Origin: Winslowiella toletana
Lineage (GTDB): Bacteria; Pseudomonadota; Gammaproteobacteria; Enterobacterales; Enterobacteriaceae
NCBI RefSeq assembly: GCF_017875465.1
Contig: NZ_JAGGMQ010000001.1
Coordinates: 3,968,001-4,032,000 of the forward strand
DNA: 64,000 nucleotides
Reading direction: 5' to 3'
Below, piece by piece: positions 19,511 through 28,165 of this stretch (positions within the stretch are counted from its first letter, which is position 1; each line of letters opens with the position of its first letter). The notes under the pieces are model-generated. The model saw only the letters and a program-made list of their open reading frames with translations, was not told the origin of the DNA and did not search any database. The position numbers were made by a program, and so were the translations under genes.

Positions 19511-20856
19511 AGCAAACTCCATCGGGCTAGTTTATCAGCAATAAAATTGAAATTTATCGCGGGCATTTCAAGAATTTGCTCAGGAACGCCTCTGGCCTGC
19601 AGCCGCTGCTTGAGCGTAACTAATTGCTGAGCGGTCTCTTGCAGTGCCTGCAATAATTTATCAGCAGGGACCAGGTCGTAAAGCGCCGCAGCTATACCGA
19701 CAAAATCATACTCCCCCCCAATTTCTAACGGTGGCGCCCATTTAGTGGTTCTGGCAATCCCTTCCGGATCGGCCTTCATCGGTGCGAAGTCGTAGATTGG
19801 CGCGAGCCTGATACTTTTATCGTCTTTAATAAACGACGTGTTTCGTCCATGGTTATCGCTGTTGCCGAAAATAATATTCAGTAAATCACGACGTACCCAC
19901 TCAATAACAAATAACGCACTATCAAAATAAAAGCCCTGTTCTGTCACCATATTGCTGTGATTGATTTTATCGATCAGCGCCCTGATCGTCTCCTCATGGT
20001 ACAGGGTGACGCCGGGGGATTTTTTCAACAGCGAATAGACGGACTCCATGCCAAACCGTTTAACCTGGTTTTGATCCACAAAAGCGATATCGAATCTGGG
20101 CAGCCACAATGAAGGGTAATGTAAACCTTCTTCAAGGCGCATATGGCGGGTTGGGATGGTATCAAATCCCATGGCTTCCAGTTCATGGTAGTAATGGAAT
20201 TCAGCCCTTAAAATATTACAGTCGACTTCGCTTTTTGCACCGCGTGGATATTTCACTAAATAGTGGATATCGCGATTGGCTAAATCATTTTGCCAGGTGT
20301 CGATCCAGATACGTTGATCCTTGCTGCAACGCAGCAGCAGCTTCGGTGCTTCCCCGCCGGCACCCGTTGCCCCACCTGCAGCTGCGCCTCGCTGCTGAGC
20401 ATAATCCAGAAAGTCACCGGCTCTGTTTTTAACGTCATTTACAGTAAAAAACAGCGTTTCAGCCAGGGGATGGTATTCAGGTAAAGACTCTTTGATACGC
20501 AAATTGCCGACCGGGGAAATGGTGCCATGTTTTAGCAACACAAAGTTTTTTTGGTCTGCGGTTAACCCGGCAAGATCCAGATAATTTTCCCAGTAGCGTT
20601 TGCTGGCACCGCTGGGAATAATGTCATCAAGGAACCTCATCCAGCCGGGCTGACCGTTATTGTCAAAGAACAGCGATACGGGATGATTAAGTGACACGGC
20701 ATGATTATCATCGCGATCAAGATTTTCAAGCGCATAATCAGATTGATACTCTAATTCGCTAACCTGATAAGAGTTAGTATTACTATCGGGAAAAGTGATA
20801 TCAGCAATATCTACCCATTGATTACTCAGGAAAGCTTGCAGTGTTAAAGATTCCAT
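19507..20856 (-). CDS. HipA-family kinase toxin
   Basis: A 449-residue HipA-like Ser/Thr kinase. Members phosphorylate glutamyl-tRNA synthetase or other targets and cause growth arrest. It carries a Gly-rich nucleotide loop GGATGAGGEAPKLLL, the catalytic GNSDNHGRNTSF and the metal-binding LAPIYDFAPM. The N-terminal subdomain (NHPVSLFFDNNGQPGWMRFLDDIIPSG) also fits. The start is the ATG at 20856, preceded by GGGGG; a farther in-frame ATG lacks support. It is the first gene of a two-gene operon with the HTH protein. The local sequence is more AT-rich than the flanks, suggesting horizontal acquisition between the channel gene and dld. Confidence 0.8.
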   Translation of the reverse strand: MESLTLQAFLSNQWVDIADITFPDSNTNSYQVSELEYQSDYALENLDRDDNHAVSLNHPVSLFFDNNGQPGWMRFLDDIIPSGASKRYWENYLDLAGLTADQKNFVLLKHGTISPVGNLRIKESLPEYHPLAETLFFTVNDVKNRAGDFLDYAQQRGAAAGGATGAGGEAPKLLLRCSKDQRIWIDTWQNDLANRDIHYLVKYPRGAKSEVDCNILRAEFHYYHELEAMGFDTIPTRHMRLEEGLHYPSLWLPRFDIAFVDQNQVKRFGMESVYSLLKKSPGVTLYHEETIRALIDKINHSNMVTEQGFYFDSALFVIEWVRRDLLNIIFGNSDNHGRNTSFIKDDKSIRLAPIYDFAPMKADPEGIARTTKWAPPLEIGGEYDFVGIAAALYDLVPADKLLQALQETAQQLVTLKQRLQARGVPEQILEMPAINFNFIADKLARWSLL

Positions 20857-21005
20857 ATCAAACCCCCGGTGATTTATGAGTGATATACTACACGTTAAAC
20901 AGTGCAGTCTCAATTATTGTAACTGATAATACTCATTACGTGATTTTTATGCTTTTTGTGTAACCTATGTTACTCATTGTCGGCTGGGTTTTACCAGAAT
21001 CAAGA

Positions 21006-22742
21006 TCAATGCGGATGCGATTTGTCGCAGCCGCAATCCGCCCAGTTTTTCAGTTTGCTGGTTTTACCAATACCGGGGTTAAAACTGTTGGTGGGATCCA
21101 GCTGGCGATAAAAAGCTTTTAGCTGTGGTTTCGCCTGATACAAATGGCCGACATTATGTTCCGCCGGATATTCCGCACCACGCGCCGCCAGCAGCGCCAG
21201 CATCTTCTCCTTCAGCGCATGCACATCCACGCCTTTTTTCACAATGTAATCCTGATGGAAGACATGGCACATGAAGTGGCCGTAATAGAGCCGATGCACC
21301 AGCGCATCATCAAATTCCGCCGGCAGTTGCTCAAACCAGTGACGATCGTTTCGCCGCAGCGCAATATCCAGCGCCAGAATATCTTCCACATCCTGATGAT
21401 GTACCGCGTGATAGCGTACCGCGGCGCCAGCAGCGGCAAAACGATGCAGAAACGCTTTGCCGCCTTCCTGCGCATCGCACTCAAAGAAGTCGCCATCGGC
21501 CTGCTGAAAGTAGTGCTGTAAAAAATCGCGCGCTTCCTGGATGCCTTCACCAGACATTTTAAGCATCAGATGATGCTCGAAACGGTCGCGATACTGCTTC
21601 AGACGTTGCGGCAGATGGGATGGCAGCAGCGAACTGACTTTTTGCAGCAGACGATCGATGGCGTTGGGCTTAATAAATGACAGGCGACTGAGCAGGGCGT
21701 CAGCGCGTCCCTTCAGGGTGAAGAACAGCGGCATTTTGTCGGTGCCCAGCTTGTCGATCATCACAAAGGTATCTTTGCCATACACTTCGGCGATATCGAA
21801 AATATCGCGATGCATATACTCACCGGCCACCGGCAAGTGAGTGAAGTTCGCCAGCATATGGCGGCGCAAATCGTCGAGCACTTCCGTATGGTCAGTACCG
21901 ATATAGAACACCTGCTGTGCGCTGTCGGCGACAAAGGTATCGAGACGTACCGCAAACACCGCCAGTTTGCCGGCGCAGCCAGAGGCTTCGAACAAGCGGC
22001 GTGCATCGGCGTTAAAGCGCGACGGCGTATCGGCGTCCACATCGCGCACCCGCTCAGCATACTCATTGTCTGAAGCGTGACGCTGGTCGTGCAGTACATC
22101 GCTGGCGCGCCAGTTTTCATCATCAAGGCGACCGAGGATCTGCTCTGGCGTGACGCCAAGATCGATCCCCAGATGATTGACCAGCTGTAGTTCACCTTGT
22201 GGGGTGATCTGCGCATACAGCGCCATCTCGGTATACGCCGGGCCGCGTTTAACCAGTGAACCGCCGGAGTTATTACAGATGCCGCCCATGACTGAAGCGC
22301 CAATGCAGGAGGAGCCAATCACCGAATGGGGTTCACGTCCCAGTGGTTTCAGCAGCTTCTCCAGCTGGTAAAGGGTGCTGCCCGGAAAGGCCAGCACCTG
22401 TTTACCGTTGTCGATTAACTGAATCTTATCCATCCGCAGCGTGCTGATAATGATAATTTCGCGCTGATAGTCGTTACCGTCTGGTGTTGAACCTTCGGTA
22501 AGTCCGGTATTTGCCGCCTGCATCAGAATAATTTTATCGGCGGCGACAGCGATTTTCAGTACGCGCCACAGCCCGGATAACGAACCGGGGAAAATCACCG
22601 CCAGCGCCTCGCCTCCGCCCGAGCGGAAGCCTTTGCGATAACGTTCGGTTTTAGCCGGCTCGGTTAACAGATGGTCACGGCCGACGATACGGGCAAACTC
22701 GGCAAGCAGGGTCTTATTGGTGTCGGTTACAGAGGGTTGCAT
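21006..22742 (-). CDS. dld: Quinone-dependent D-lactate dehydrogenase
   Basis: Peripheral inner-membrane flavoenzyme that oxidises D-lactate to pyruvate and passes electrons to quinone. Close match to E. coli Dld (571 residues). The FAD-binding PCMH domain has MQAANTGLTEGSTPDG (about 75-90) and SSCIGASVMGGICNNSGGSLVKRGPAYTEMALYAQ. The C-terminal cap/membrane domain includes RFEHHLMLKMSGEG and HRLYYGHFMCHVFHQDYI. The start at 22742 is favoured because AGGA is 8 nt away, against 2 nt for the ATG two codons upstream. As in E. coli it neighbours bglX, though here an mgtC-like gene intervenes. Confidence 0.95.
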   Translation of the reverse strand: MQPSVTDTNKTLLAEFARIVGRDHLLTEPAKTERYRKGFRSGGGEALAVIFPGSLSGLWRVLKIAVAADKIILMQAANTGLTEGSTPDGNDYQREIIIISTLRMDKIQLIDNGKQVLAFPGSTLYQLEKLLKPLGREPHSVIGSSCIGASVMGGICNNSGGSLVKRGPAYTEMALYAQITPQGELQLVNHLGIDLGVTPEQILGRLDDENWRASDVLHDQRHASDNEYAERVRDVDADTPSRFNADARRLFEASGCAGKLAVFAVRLDTFVADSAQQVFYIGTDHTEVLDDLRRHMLANFTHLPVAGEYMHRDIFDIAEVYGKDTFVMIDKLGTDKMPLFFTLKGRADALLSRLSFIKPNAIDRLLQKVSSLLPSHLPQRLKQYRDRFEHHLMLKMSGEGIQEARDFLQHYFQQADGDFFECDAQEGGKAFLHRFAAAGAAVRYHAVHHQDVEDILALDIALRRNDRHWFEQLPAEFDDALVHRLYYGHFMCHVFHQDYIVKKGVDVHALKEKMLALLAARGAEYPAEHNVGHLYQAKPQLKAFYRQLDPTNSFNPGIGKTSKLKNWADCGCDKSHPH

Positions 22743-22791
22743 ATCCATTGTCCTGTTTTATCACACGACAATACTGTAGCAGACCGTGATG

Positions 22792-23487
22792 TTAAGCCGG
22801 CGTCTCCGCCACTTGCCAGTGCACTGCGCTGACACTTTTCTCCAGGCTGATGCGGCAAACAATATTTTCCAGTTCGCGCTGGGCATGGGGAAACGCCAGA
22901 ATATTGGCGCAGACTTCCAGCTGGCCGGGGCGGGCGATATCCGCGCTGCACAGTGATTGCAGGCGCAAAGCCATCCCGTTAATCGCCTGTAAGATCAGCG
23001 TGCGCACCAGAATTTCATCCTCGGCGCCACAGGTGATCTGAATGCGATAGCACTGCTCGATGTCGACCTCCGGCGCCTTCGGTTGCAGGTTAATGCGCTG
23101 CGCCGCTTCACGCAGCAGAATATTCGCGCACAGCAGCACCAGCGTAGCGGCGGCTGCATTGGCAAATTGTCCCAGCCCGCACAGTACGCCAACGGCGGCG
23201 GAACACCACAGGGTTGCCGCGGTATTCAGTCCCGTGATGCTCATACCCTGACGCATAATCACGCCCGCGCCGAGAAAGCCAATGCCGGAAACAACCTGCG
23301 CGGCAATGCGGCCAGGGCTGTCCGGTGAGGTGCTGGCGGAACTTAAAATAAAAATTGCCGCGCCGGTAGCGACCAGCGCATTGGTGCGCAGACCTGCCAT
23401 CCGTTGCCGCCACTGCCGTTCTGCACCAATTACGGCGCCGAGCAGAACGGCCAGCGCCAGATGCACGATAAAAGGAGACCATGCCAT
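22792..23487 (-). CDS. MgtC/SapB family membrane protein
   Basis: A 231-residue protein with the MgtC membrane domain. Five hydrophobic segments occupy about 1-125, with the motifs VLLGAVIGAERQ, GLRTNALVATGAAIF and QVVSGIGFLGAGVIMRQG; the last holds the conserved Gly cluster. A soluble ACT-like C-terminal domain (about 140-228) follows. In Salmonella, MgtC acts in low-Mg2+ and acid survival by inhibiting the F-ATPase. Here the role is inferred from family only. AAGGG sits upstream of the ATG. A 46-codon ORF lies in its likely leader. Confidence 0.87.
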   Translation of the reverse strand: MAWSPFIVHLALAVLLGAVIGAERQWRQRMAGLRTNALVATGAAIFILSSASTSPDSPGRIAAQVVSGIGFLGAGVIMRQGMSITGLNTAATLWCSAAVGVLCGLGQFANAAAATLVLLCANILLREAAQRINLQPKAPEVDIEQCYRIQITCGAEDEILVRTLILQAINGMALRLQSLCSADIARPGQLEVCANILAFPHAQRELENIVCRISLEKSVSAVHWQVAETPA

Positions 23488-23530
23488 GATAACGACCCTT
23501 ATTTTCCCGGCGCAGAGCGCCAGGCAATGA

Positions 23531-23671
23531 TTAATTAACGGGTAGCATCAGCGAAATAATCGGGGTGATAGCATTGCCCGCCGTGGGATACGGCAAGCAA
23601 CGAAACAGGAGAGACGTCAGATTGCCGTGGAGATGTAATGTCGACTTTGCGTGTCCAATGATCTTCTCCAT
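23531..23671 (-). CDS. Candidate 46-residue leader ORF upstream of mgtC-like gene
   Basis: An uninterrupted ATG-to-TAA frame ending 43 bp before the MgtC-family start on the same strand. The product begins MEKIIGHAKS and contains LFRCLPYPT, with prolines near the middle. Leaders of Salmonella mgtA/mgtC/mgtCBR use short proline-containing ORFs to sense Mg2+ or proline, so the position is suggestive. The Shine-Dalgarno is poor and a GGCGC/GCGCC hairpin follows (about 23506-23524). It could equally be a chance ORF. Confidence 0.25.
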   Translation of the reverse strand: MEKIIGHAKSTLHLHGNLTSLLFRCLPYPTAGNAITPIISLMLPVN

Positions 23672-23791
23672 AAAAATTTGCCGGGACTATAAGCGTAAAT
23701 TTTCAGGCTGTAAATTGTGAGCTGGCGGGTGGTTTAATCATGGTTAAGCTATCGCCAAATAAAGATTCTGCCGCTAGCATTGGAGTAAGCC

Positions 23792-23884
23792 ATGAATTTT
23801 CAGGCGATTTTTGCCCATCGTGGTGATTTGTTAACGGGTGCAGAGCGGCGACTTATGGCACACTGCAACGATCACTACAGTTAA
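23792..23884 (+). CDS. Possible 30-residue small protein upstream of bglX
   Basis: ATG at 23792 with GGAG at good spacing, reading MNFQAIFAHRGDLLTGAERR and ending at TAA 23882-23884, 49 bp before bglX. No family is recognised. The good ribosome-binding site is the only positive sign. It could be a leader peptide for bglX or a chance frame. Together with the 46-codon minus-strand ORF it occupies the ~450-bp gap between the MgtC-family gene and bglX; otherwise the gap shows only promoter-type sequence. Confidence 0.25.
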   Translation: MNFQAIFAHRGDLLTGAERRLMAHCNDHYS

Positions 23885-23933
23885 GTGAAAAAATAAATCG
23901 TTATTGCGCAGTTACTTAAGAGAAGCCAATCTG

Positions 23934-26231
23934 ATGAAATGGATTTACTCTGTCAGCCTTGCTGTCACGCTGGCGATGCAGCCAGCTTTTGCCGATGAAC
24001 TCTCTGGCCAGCATCCGTTAACCCCTGAAGCACGTGACGCCTTTGTCACTGATTTGCTGAAAAAAATGACCCTCGATGAAAAGATTGGTCAGCTGCGACT
24101 GATTACCGTCGGCCCGGTGGTCACCAAAGATGTCATCCGCGACATGATTCAGCATGAGCAGGTGGGCGCCATCTTTAATACCGTGACCCGGCAGGATATT
24201 CGCGTTATGCAGGATCAGGTGATGCAGCTCAGCCGCCTGAAAATCCCCCTGTTTTTTGCTTACGATGTGATACATGGTCAGCGCACCGCTTTCCCGATTC
24301 CGTTAGGGCTGGCCGCCAGCTGGGATCTGGATGCAGTGGCGCAGGTCGGACGGATTTCAGCGTATGAGGCGGCGGATGATGGCCTGAATATGACCTGGGC
24401 GCCGATGGTGGATGTCACCCGCGAGCCGCGCTGGGGCAGGGTATCGGAAGGTTTTGGCGAAGATACTTTCCTCACTTCTGCGATGGGACGCACCCTGGTC
24501 GAATCGATGCAGGGGAAAAGCCCGGCGGATCGCTACTCGGTGATGACCAGCGTGAAACACTTCGCGGCCTATGGCGCAGTGGAAGGCGGTCGTGAATACA
24601 ACACGGTGGATATGAGTCCGCAGCGCCTGTTCCAGGATTATCTGCCGCCATATAAAGCGGCGCTGGATGCCGGCAGTGGCGGGGTGATGGTGGCGCTGAA
24701 TTCAGTTAATGGCGTGCCCGCGACCTCCGACAGCTGGCTGCTGAAAGATGTTTTGCGTGATGACTGGAAATTTAAAGGCATTACCATCAGCGATCATGGC
24801 GCAATCAAAGAGCTGATTAATCACGGGGTCGCCAGCGATCCACGCGATGCGGTGCGGGTGGCGATTAAGTCCGGCGTCAATATGAGCATGAGCGACGAGT
24901 ATTACAGCAAATATCTGCCAGGCCTGGTGAAAAGTGGTGAGGTCAGCGAGCAGGAAATTGATGATGCGACCCGCCATGTGCTGAATGTTAAGTACGATAT
25001 GGGACTGTTTAACGATCCCTACAGCCATTTAGGGCCGAAGGGCAGCGATCCGGCGGATACCAATGCCGAAAGCCGCCTGCATCGCAGTGAAGCGCGTGAT
25101 GTGGCGCGCAAAGGCATCGTGCTGCTGAAAAACCGTCTGGAAACGCTGCCGCTGAAAAAATCGGGCACCATTGCGCTGATTGGTCCACTGGCGGACAGTC
25201 AGCTCGATATGATCGGCAGCTGGTCGGCGGCGGCGGTCGCGGCCCAGGCCGTTACGCTACGTCAGGGGATGGAAAATGCCATGGCCGGTAAGGCGACGCT
25301 GCTGTACGCCAAAGGCGCGAATGTCACCGACAACAAGGGAATTAAAGATTTCCTTAATCTGTATGAAAATGCGGTGCAGAATGAGTCGCGCAGCGCGCAG
25401 CAGATGCTGGATGAAGCGGTAGCGGCCGCGCAGAAAGCCGATGTAGTGGTGGCGGCGGTGGGTGAAGCGCGCGGCATGGCCCATGAAGCCTCCAGCCGCA
25501 GCGATATCACCATTCCCCCGAGCCAGCTGAAGCTGCTGGATGCCCTTAAAGCCACCGGTAAGCCGCTGGTGATCGTGCTGATGAATGGGCGTCCGCTGGC
25601 GCTGGTGAAAGAGCATCAGCAGGCTGATGCGCTGCTGGAGACCTGGTTTAGCGGTACGGAAGGGGGCAATGCGATCGCCGATGTACTGTTTGGCGATTAC
25701 AATCCGTCGGGTAAATTGCCGATGTCCTTCCCGCGTTCAGTGGGACAGATTCCGATTTACTACAACCATCTGAATACCGGCCGTCCGTATAATGCCGAAA
25801 AACCGAATAAATACACGTCACATTACTATGATGCGGCAAATGGTCCGCTGTTCCCGTTTGGTTACGGCCTCAGTTACACCCGTTTTGAGGTGTCGCCGGT
25901 AAAAATGTCGGCGACCACCATGCCGCGTAATGGCAAGGTCACCGCCAGCGTCACGGTCACCAATACCGGCGATCGCGATGGCGCAACGGTGGTGCAGATG
26001 TATCTGCGTGATCAGGTGGCCAGTATCAGCCGTCCGGTGAAGGAGCTGAAAGGCTTTAAACGCATTATGCTGAAGGCCGGCGAATCACAAACCGTGAGCT
26101 TCCCGATTGATGTCGAAGCGCTGAAGTTCTGGAATGCGCGTATGCAGCAGGTTGCCGAGCCGGGTAAATTCAGCGTAATGATTGGACTGGACTCCGCCAG
26201 CACGCAAGACGCCGGGTTTACTTATCTGTAA
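23934..26231 (+). CDS. bglX: Periplasmic beta-glucosidase BglX
   Basis: Secreted GH3 exo-beta-glucosidase, 765 residues. Signal peptide MKWIYSVSLAVTLAMQPAFA (residues 1-20). The N-terminal TIM barrel contains VKHFAAYGAVEGGREYN and the nucleophile Asp in GITISDHGAIKEL (about residue 285). The alpha/beta sandwich (about 400-600) has GIVLLKN and ALIGPLADS. The C-terminal fibronectin-III-like domain includes PFGYGLSYTRF. A TTG ten codons upstream (23904) also opens the frame, but the ATG starts the signal peptide and has GAGAAG upstream. Synteny with dld and osmF matches E. coli. Confidence 0.94.
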   Translation: MKWIYSVSLAVTLAMQPAFADELSGQHPLTPEARDAFVTDLLKKMTLDEKIGQLRLITVGPVVTKDVIRDMIQHEQVGAIFNTVTRQDIRVMQDQVMQLSRLKIPLFFAYDVIHGQRTAFPIPLGLAASWDLDAVAQVGRISAYEAADDGLNMTWAPMVDVTREPRWGRVSEGFGEDTFLTSAMGRTLVESMQGKSPADRYSVMTSVKHFAAYGAVEGGREYNTVDMSPQRLFQDYLPPYKAALDAGSGGVMVALNSVNGVPATSDSWLLKDVLRDDWKFKGITISDHGAIKELINHGVASDPRDAVRVAIKSGVNMSMSDEYYSKYLPGLVKSGEVSEQEIDDATRHVLNVKYDMGLFNDPYSHLGPKGSDPADTNAESRLHRSEARDVARKGIVLLKNRLETLPLKKSGTIALIGPLADSQLDMIGSWSAAAVAAQAVTLRQGMENAMAGKATLLYAKGANVTDNKGIKDFLNLYENAVQNESRSAQQMLDEAVAAAQKADVVVAAVGEARGMAHEASSRSDITIPPSQLKLLDALKATGKPLVIVLMNGRPLALVKEHQQADALLETWFSGTEGGNAIADVLFGDYNPSGKLPMSFPRSVGQIPIYYNHLNTGRPYNAEKPNKYTSHYYDAANGPLFPFGYGLSYTRFEVSPVKMSATTMPRNGKVTASVTVTNTGDRDGATVVQMYLRDQVASISRPVKELKGFKRIMLKAGESQTVSFPIDVEALKFWNARMQQVAEPGKFSVMIGLDSASTQDAGFTYL

Positions 26232-26241
26232 CCGTCAGTGG

Positions 26242-26268
26242 ACTCAGGGGCGCAGGCCCCTGAGTTTG
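26242..26268 (+). terminator. Terminator after bglX
   Basis: Perfect 10-bp inverted repeat ACTCAGGGGC/GCCCCTGAGT with a 4-nt loop, followed by TTTGT. The T tract is short but the stem is strong. Confidence 0.7.
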
Positions 26269-26295
26269 TCGTAAAGTATAATCAGCAGAGGCAGG

Positions 26296-27168
26296 ATGAA
26301 CGGGTTGCGCGCAAAGATTCAGCAACAGGTGTTTCGTCTGAACGGCCTGTCGTTGAATGAGTTTGATATTTCTCAGCCGGCAGGCGATGCGGGACTGTAT
26401 GGCCCGGATAGCGTTATCTGGCGGGTGCATGGCGATTTTACTTCGATGTTATGTGGCGGCATTAGCGCGCTGCTGATGCAAATGTTGCATCCGCTGGCGC
26501 TGGCGGGTGTCTGGGACCACTCCACTTTTCGCGATGATATGCTGGGGCGTTTACGTCGCACCAGCCAGTTTATTGCGGTCACCACCTTTGGCAACAGCAC
26601 CGATGCCAGCACGCTGATTGAGCGCGTTAAACGTATTCATCTGCGGGTTAACGGCGTTGATGCGCAAGGACGTGCTTATGCCGCCAGCGATCCGGCGCTG
26701 CTTACCTGGGTGCATGTGGCGGAATCCAGCCGCTTTCTGGCTGCGCATCTGCGCTACAAAAATCCGCATCTTAGTCTGGCGGAGCAGGATCGTTACTATG
26801 CCGAAGCCGCCGTGGTGGCGGAAGCGCTTGGCGCTGCTGGAGTGCCAAAAAGTCAGCATGAGGTTAGTGATTATCTGCATGATATGCGCCCGCAGCTGCG
26901 CTGTGACGATCGCACCCGTGAAGTCACCCGGCTGCTGCTGAATGCGCCTGCGCCCAGCTGGCAGGCGAAGCCGGTGATGAAAACCATGATGCTGGCGGGG
27001 ATCGCTTTACTACCGGAGTGGGCGCAGCAGCAGTCGGGTTTTCGCTTCTCGCGTTTGCAGCGTTTTACTCTCGACAGCAAGATTGGCATTATCGCCGCCG
27101 GATTACGCTGGGCAGTGCAGAATGGCGCTTATCAGCGGGCGATGCGGCGTATGGGGCGGGAAATTTGA
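26296..27168 (+). CDS. DUF2236 (MpaB-like) oxygenase-family protein
   Basis: A 290-residue protein of the DUF2236/MpaB family. The relative Lcp (latex-clearing protein) uses b-type heme to oxidise its substrate. Family signs are the N-terminal GPDSVIWRVHGDFTSMLCGGISALLMQMLHPLALAGVWDHS and RRTSQFIAVTTFGNSTDA. A later WVHVAESSRFLAAH block and the C-terminal RLQRFTLDSKIG also fit. His residues in MLHPLA and WVHVAES are candidates for heme contacts, which is inference. There is no signal peptide. Its substrate is unknown, and it stands between bglX and the Tlde1 gene with no obvious operon link. Confidence 0.75.
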   Translation: MNGLRAKIQQQVFRLNGLSLNEFDISQPAGDAGLYGPDSVIWRVHGDFTSMLCGGISALLMQMLHPLALAGVWDHSTFRDDMLGRLRRTSQFIAVTTFGNSTDASTLIERVKRIHLRVNGVDAQGRAYAASDPALLTWVHVAESSRFLAAHLRYKNPHLSLAEQDRYYAEAAVVAEALGAAGVPKSQHEVSDYLHDMRPQLRCDDRTREVTRLLLNAPAPSWQAKPVMKTMMLAGIALLPEWAQQQSGFRFSRLQRFTLDSKIGIIAAGLRWAVQNGAYQRAMRRMGREI

Positions 27169-27284
27169 GAATTTTACCTCTTGCTCTGTACGGTGACTAA
27201 AGTGATGCTGCATATAACTGGCCGGATAATTACTACCCACTTGATTCGATGTCATTTTAATTTTTCTGATAGCAGGATACCTGG

Positions 27285-27815
27285 ATGATCCAGATGCAGA
27301 TGGTTTATGACGATGCGGCCCGTAAGACCGGGCGCGCGCAATTAACGGTGTACGGCGTGGGGACATACGCGGTGCTCTCCGGGCGCGATAAGTTTATTAA
27401 CAATGCCAACTGCTCGTTTGTCACCGACTATGGTTCGATCCCGGTGGGTGAATATTGGATCGTGGCGTTACCTTCCGGCAGTTTTGCCAATAGCGTGTTG
27501 CGTGAAGTAAAAGATCTGGTTAATCGTACTAATCACGATGAATGGTTTGGCCTGTTCAGTACCAAAACCATGTCCGATCATGTACTGGTCAATGAAGTTC
27601 AGCGCGGTTCGTTTCGCCTTCATCCGTTACGACCGGACGGATCGGGAGAGTCCTGGGGCTGTATCACTTTTTTCAATGTGCAGGAATTTCAGATCGTCAG
27701 ACAGGCGCTGCTGCGTACTGAGCAAAGCAGCGTTGCGGGGTCGCGCAATGGACTGCAGGCCTATGGCAAAGTCACAGTTAAAGGGACGCCAGATTATGCG
27801 AAATGTGATGTTTAA
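27285..27815 (+). CDS. Tlde1-type (DUF2778) peptidoglycan-targeting effector
   Basis: A 176-residue protein with the L,D-transpeptidase-related catalytic signature H-x9-S-x-G-C (HPLRPDGSGESWGCITFFN, about residues 112-130). The N-terminal beta-rich part is YDDAARKTGRAQLTVYGVGTYAVLSG. DUF2778 proteins include Tlde1, a Salmonella type VI secretion effector that cuts or edits tetrapeptides in target-cell peptidoglycan. There is no signal peptide, as expected for cargo delivered by a secretion machine. AGGA lies upstream of the ATG. The next gene overlaps by 20 bp and encodes a membrane protein suited to be its immunity factor. No T6SS structural gene is in the window. Confidence 0.78.
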   Translation: MIQMQMVYDDAARKTGRAQLTVYGVGTYAVLSGRDKFINNANCSFVTDYGSIPVGEYWIVALPSGSFANSVLREVKDLVNRTNHDEWFGLFSTKTMSDHVLVNEVQRGSFRLHPLRPDGSGESWGCITFFNVQEFQIVRQALLRTEQSSVAGSRNGLQAYGKVTVKGTPDYAKCDV

Positions 27816-28077
27816 AACCGCTCGCGCGGTAATCTATATCGTGCTGGCGATGCTATTAATCCGCTATGTCTATCCGCTGGGTAATCTGGTCGGTCGCTTG
27901 CAGGATAAATCGTACCATCTGCTGTCACCTGAAGGGCTCGGCCTGATCGATCATGCGCAGGAGTGGGGCAATGACTGGGCGAGTTTTTTCACCGGTATCG
28001 CCTGCATTCTGCTGATTGCCTCACTTATCGCCCTGCTGGTCAGCGTGGTGATTAAAACCGCTAAACGCAATTTTTGA
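27796..28077 (+). CDS. Putative Tldi1-like immunity membrane protein
   Basis: A 93-residue protein beginning MRNVMFKTARAVIYIV, with hydrophobic segments at about residues 8-28 and 63-86 flanking a ~35-residue loop (VGRLQDKSYHLLSPEGLGLIDHAQEWGND). That would expose the loop to the periplasm, where a Tlde1 effector would act. The start (ATG 27796) overlaps the effector gene by 20 bp, which favours coupled translation of toxin and immunity. Assignment rests on position and topology; I do not recognise the family from sequence. Confidence 0.6.
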   Translation: MRNVMFKTARAVIYIVLAMLLIRYVYPLGNLVGRLQDKSYHLLSPEGLGLIDHAQEWGNDWASFFTGIACILLIASLIALLVSVVIKTAKRNF

Positions 28078-28097
28078 GAGTTTTACCCTTGTCCTGA

Positions 28098-28155
28098 CGT
28101 GGCGTGAAGGAGGATCCTGCTCTATTCTCGGGGAAAAGGATCCCTCCACGCTACG
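28098..28155 (+). terminator. Large imperfect hairpin after the immunity gene
   Basis: CGTGGCGTG...GGATCC (from 28098) pairs imperfectly with GGATCC...CACGCTACG (to 28155) around a ~20-nt loop. No T run follows, and the next gene starts 10 bp later. It may attenuate read-through into the downstream SUFU gene or protect the toxin/immunity mRNA. Confidence 0.4.
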
Positions 28156-28165
28156 TAGAGGCTTT

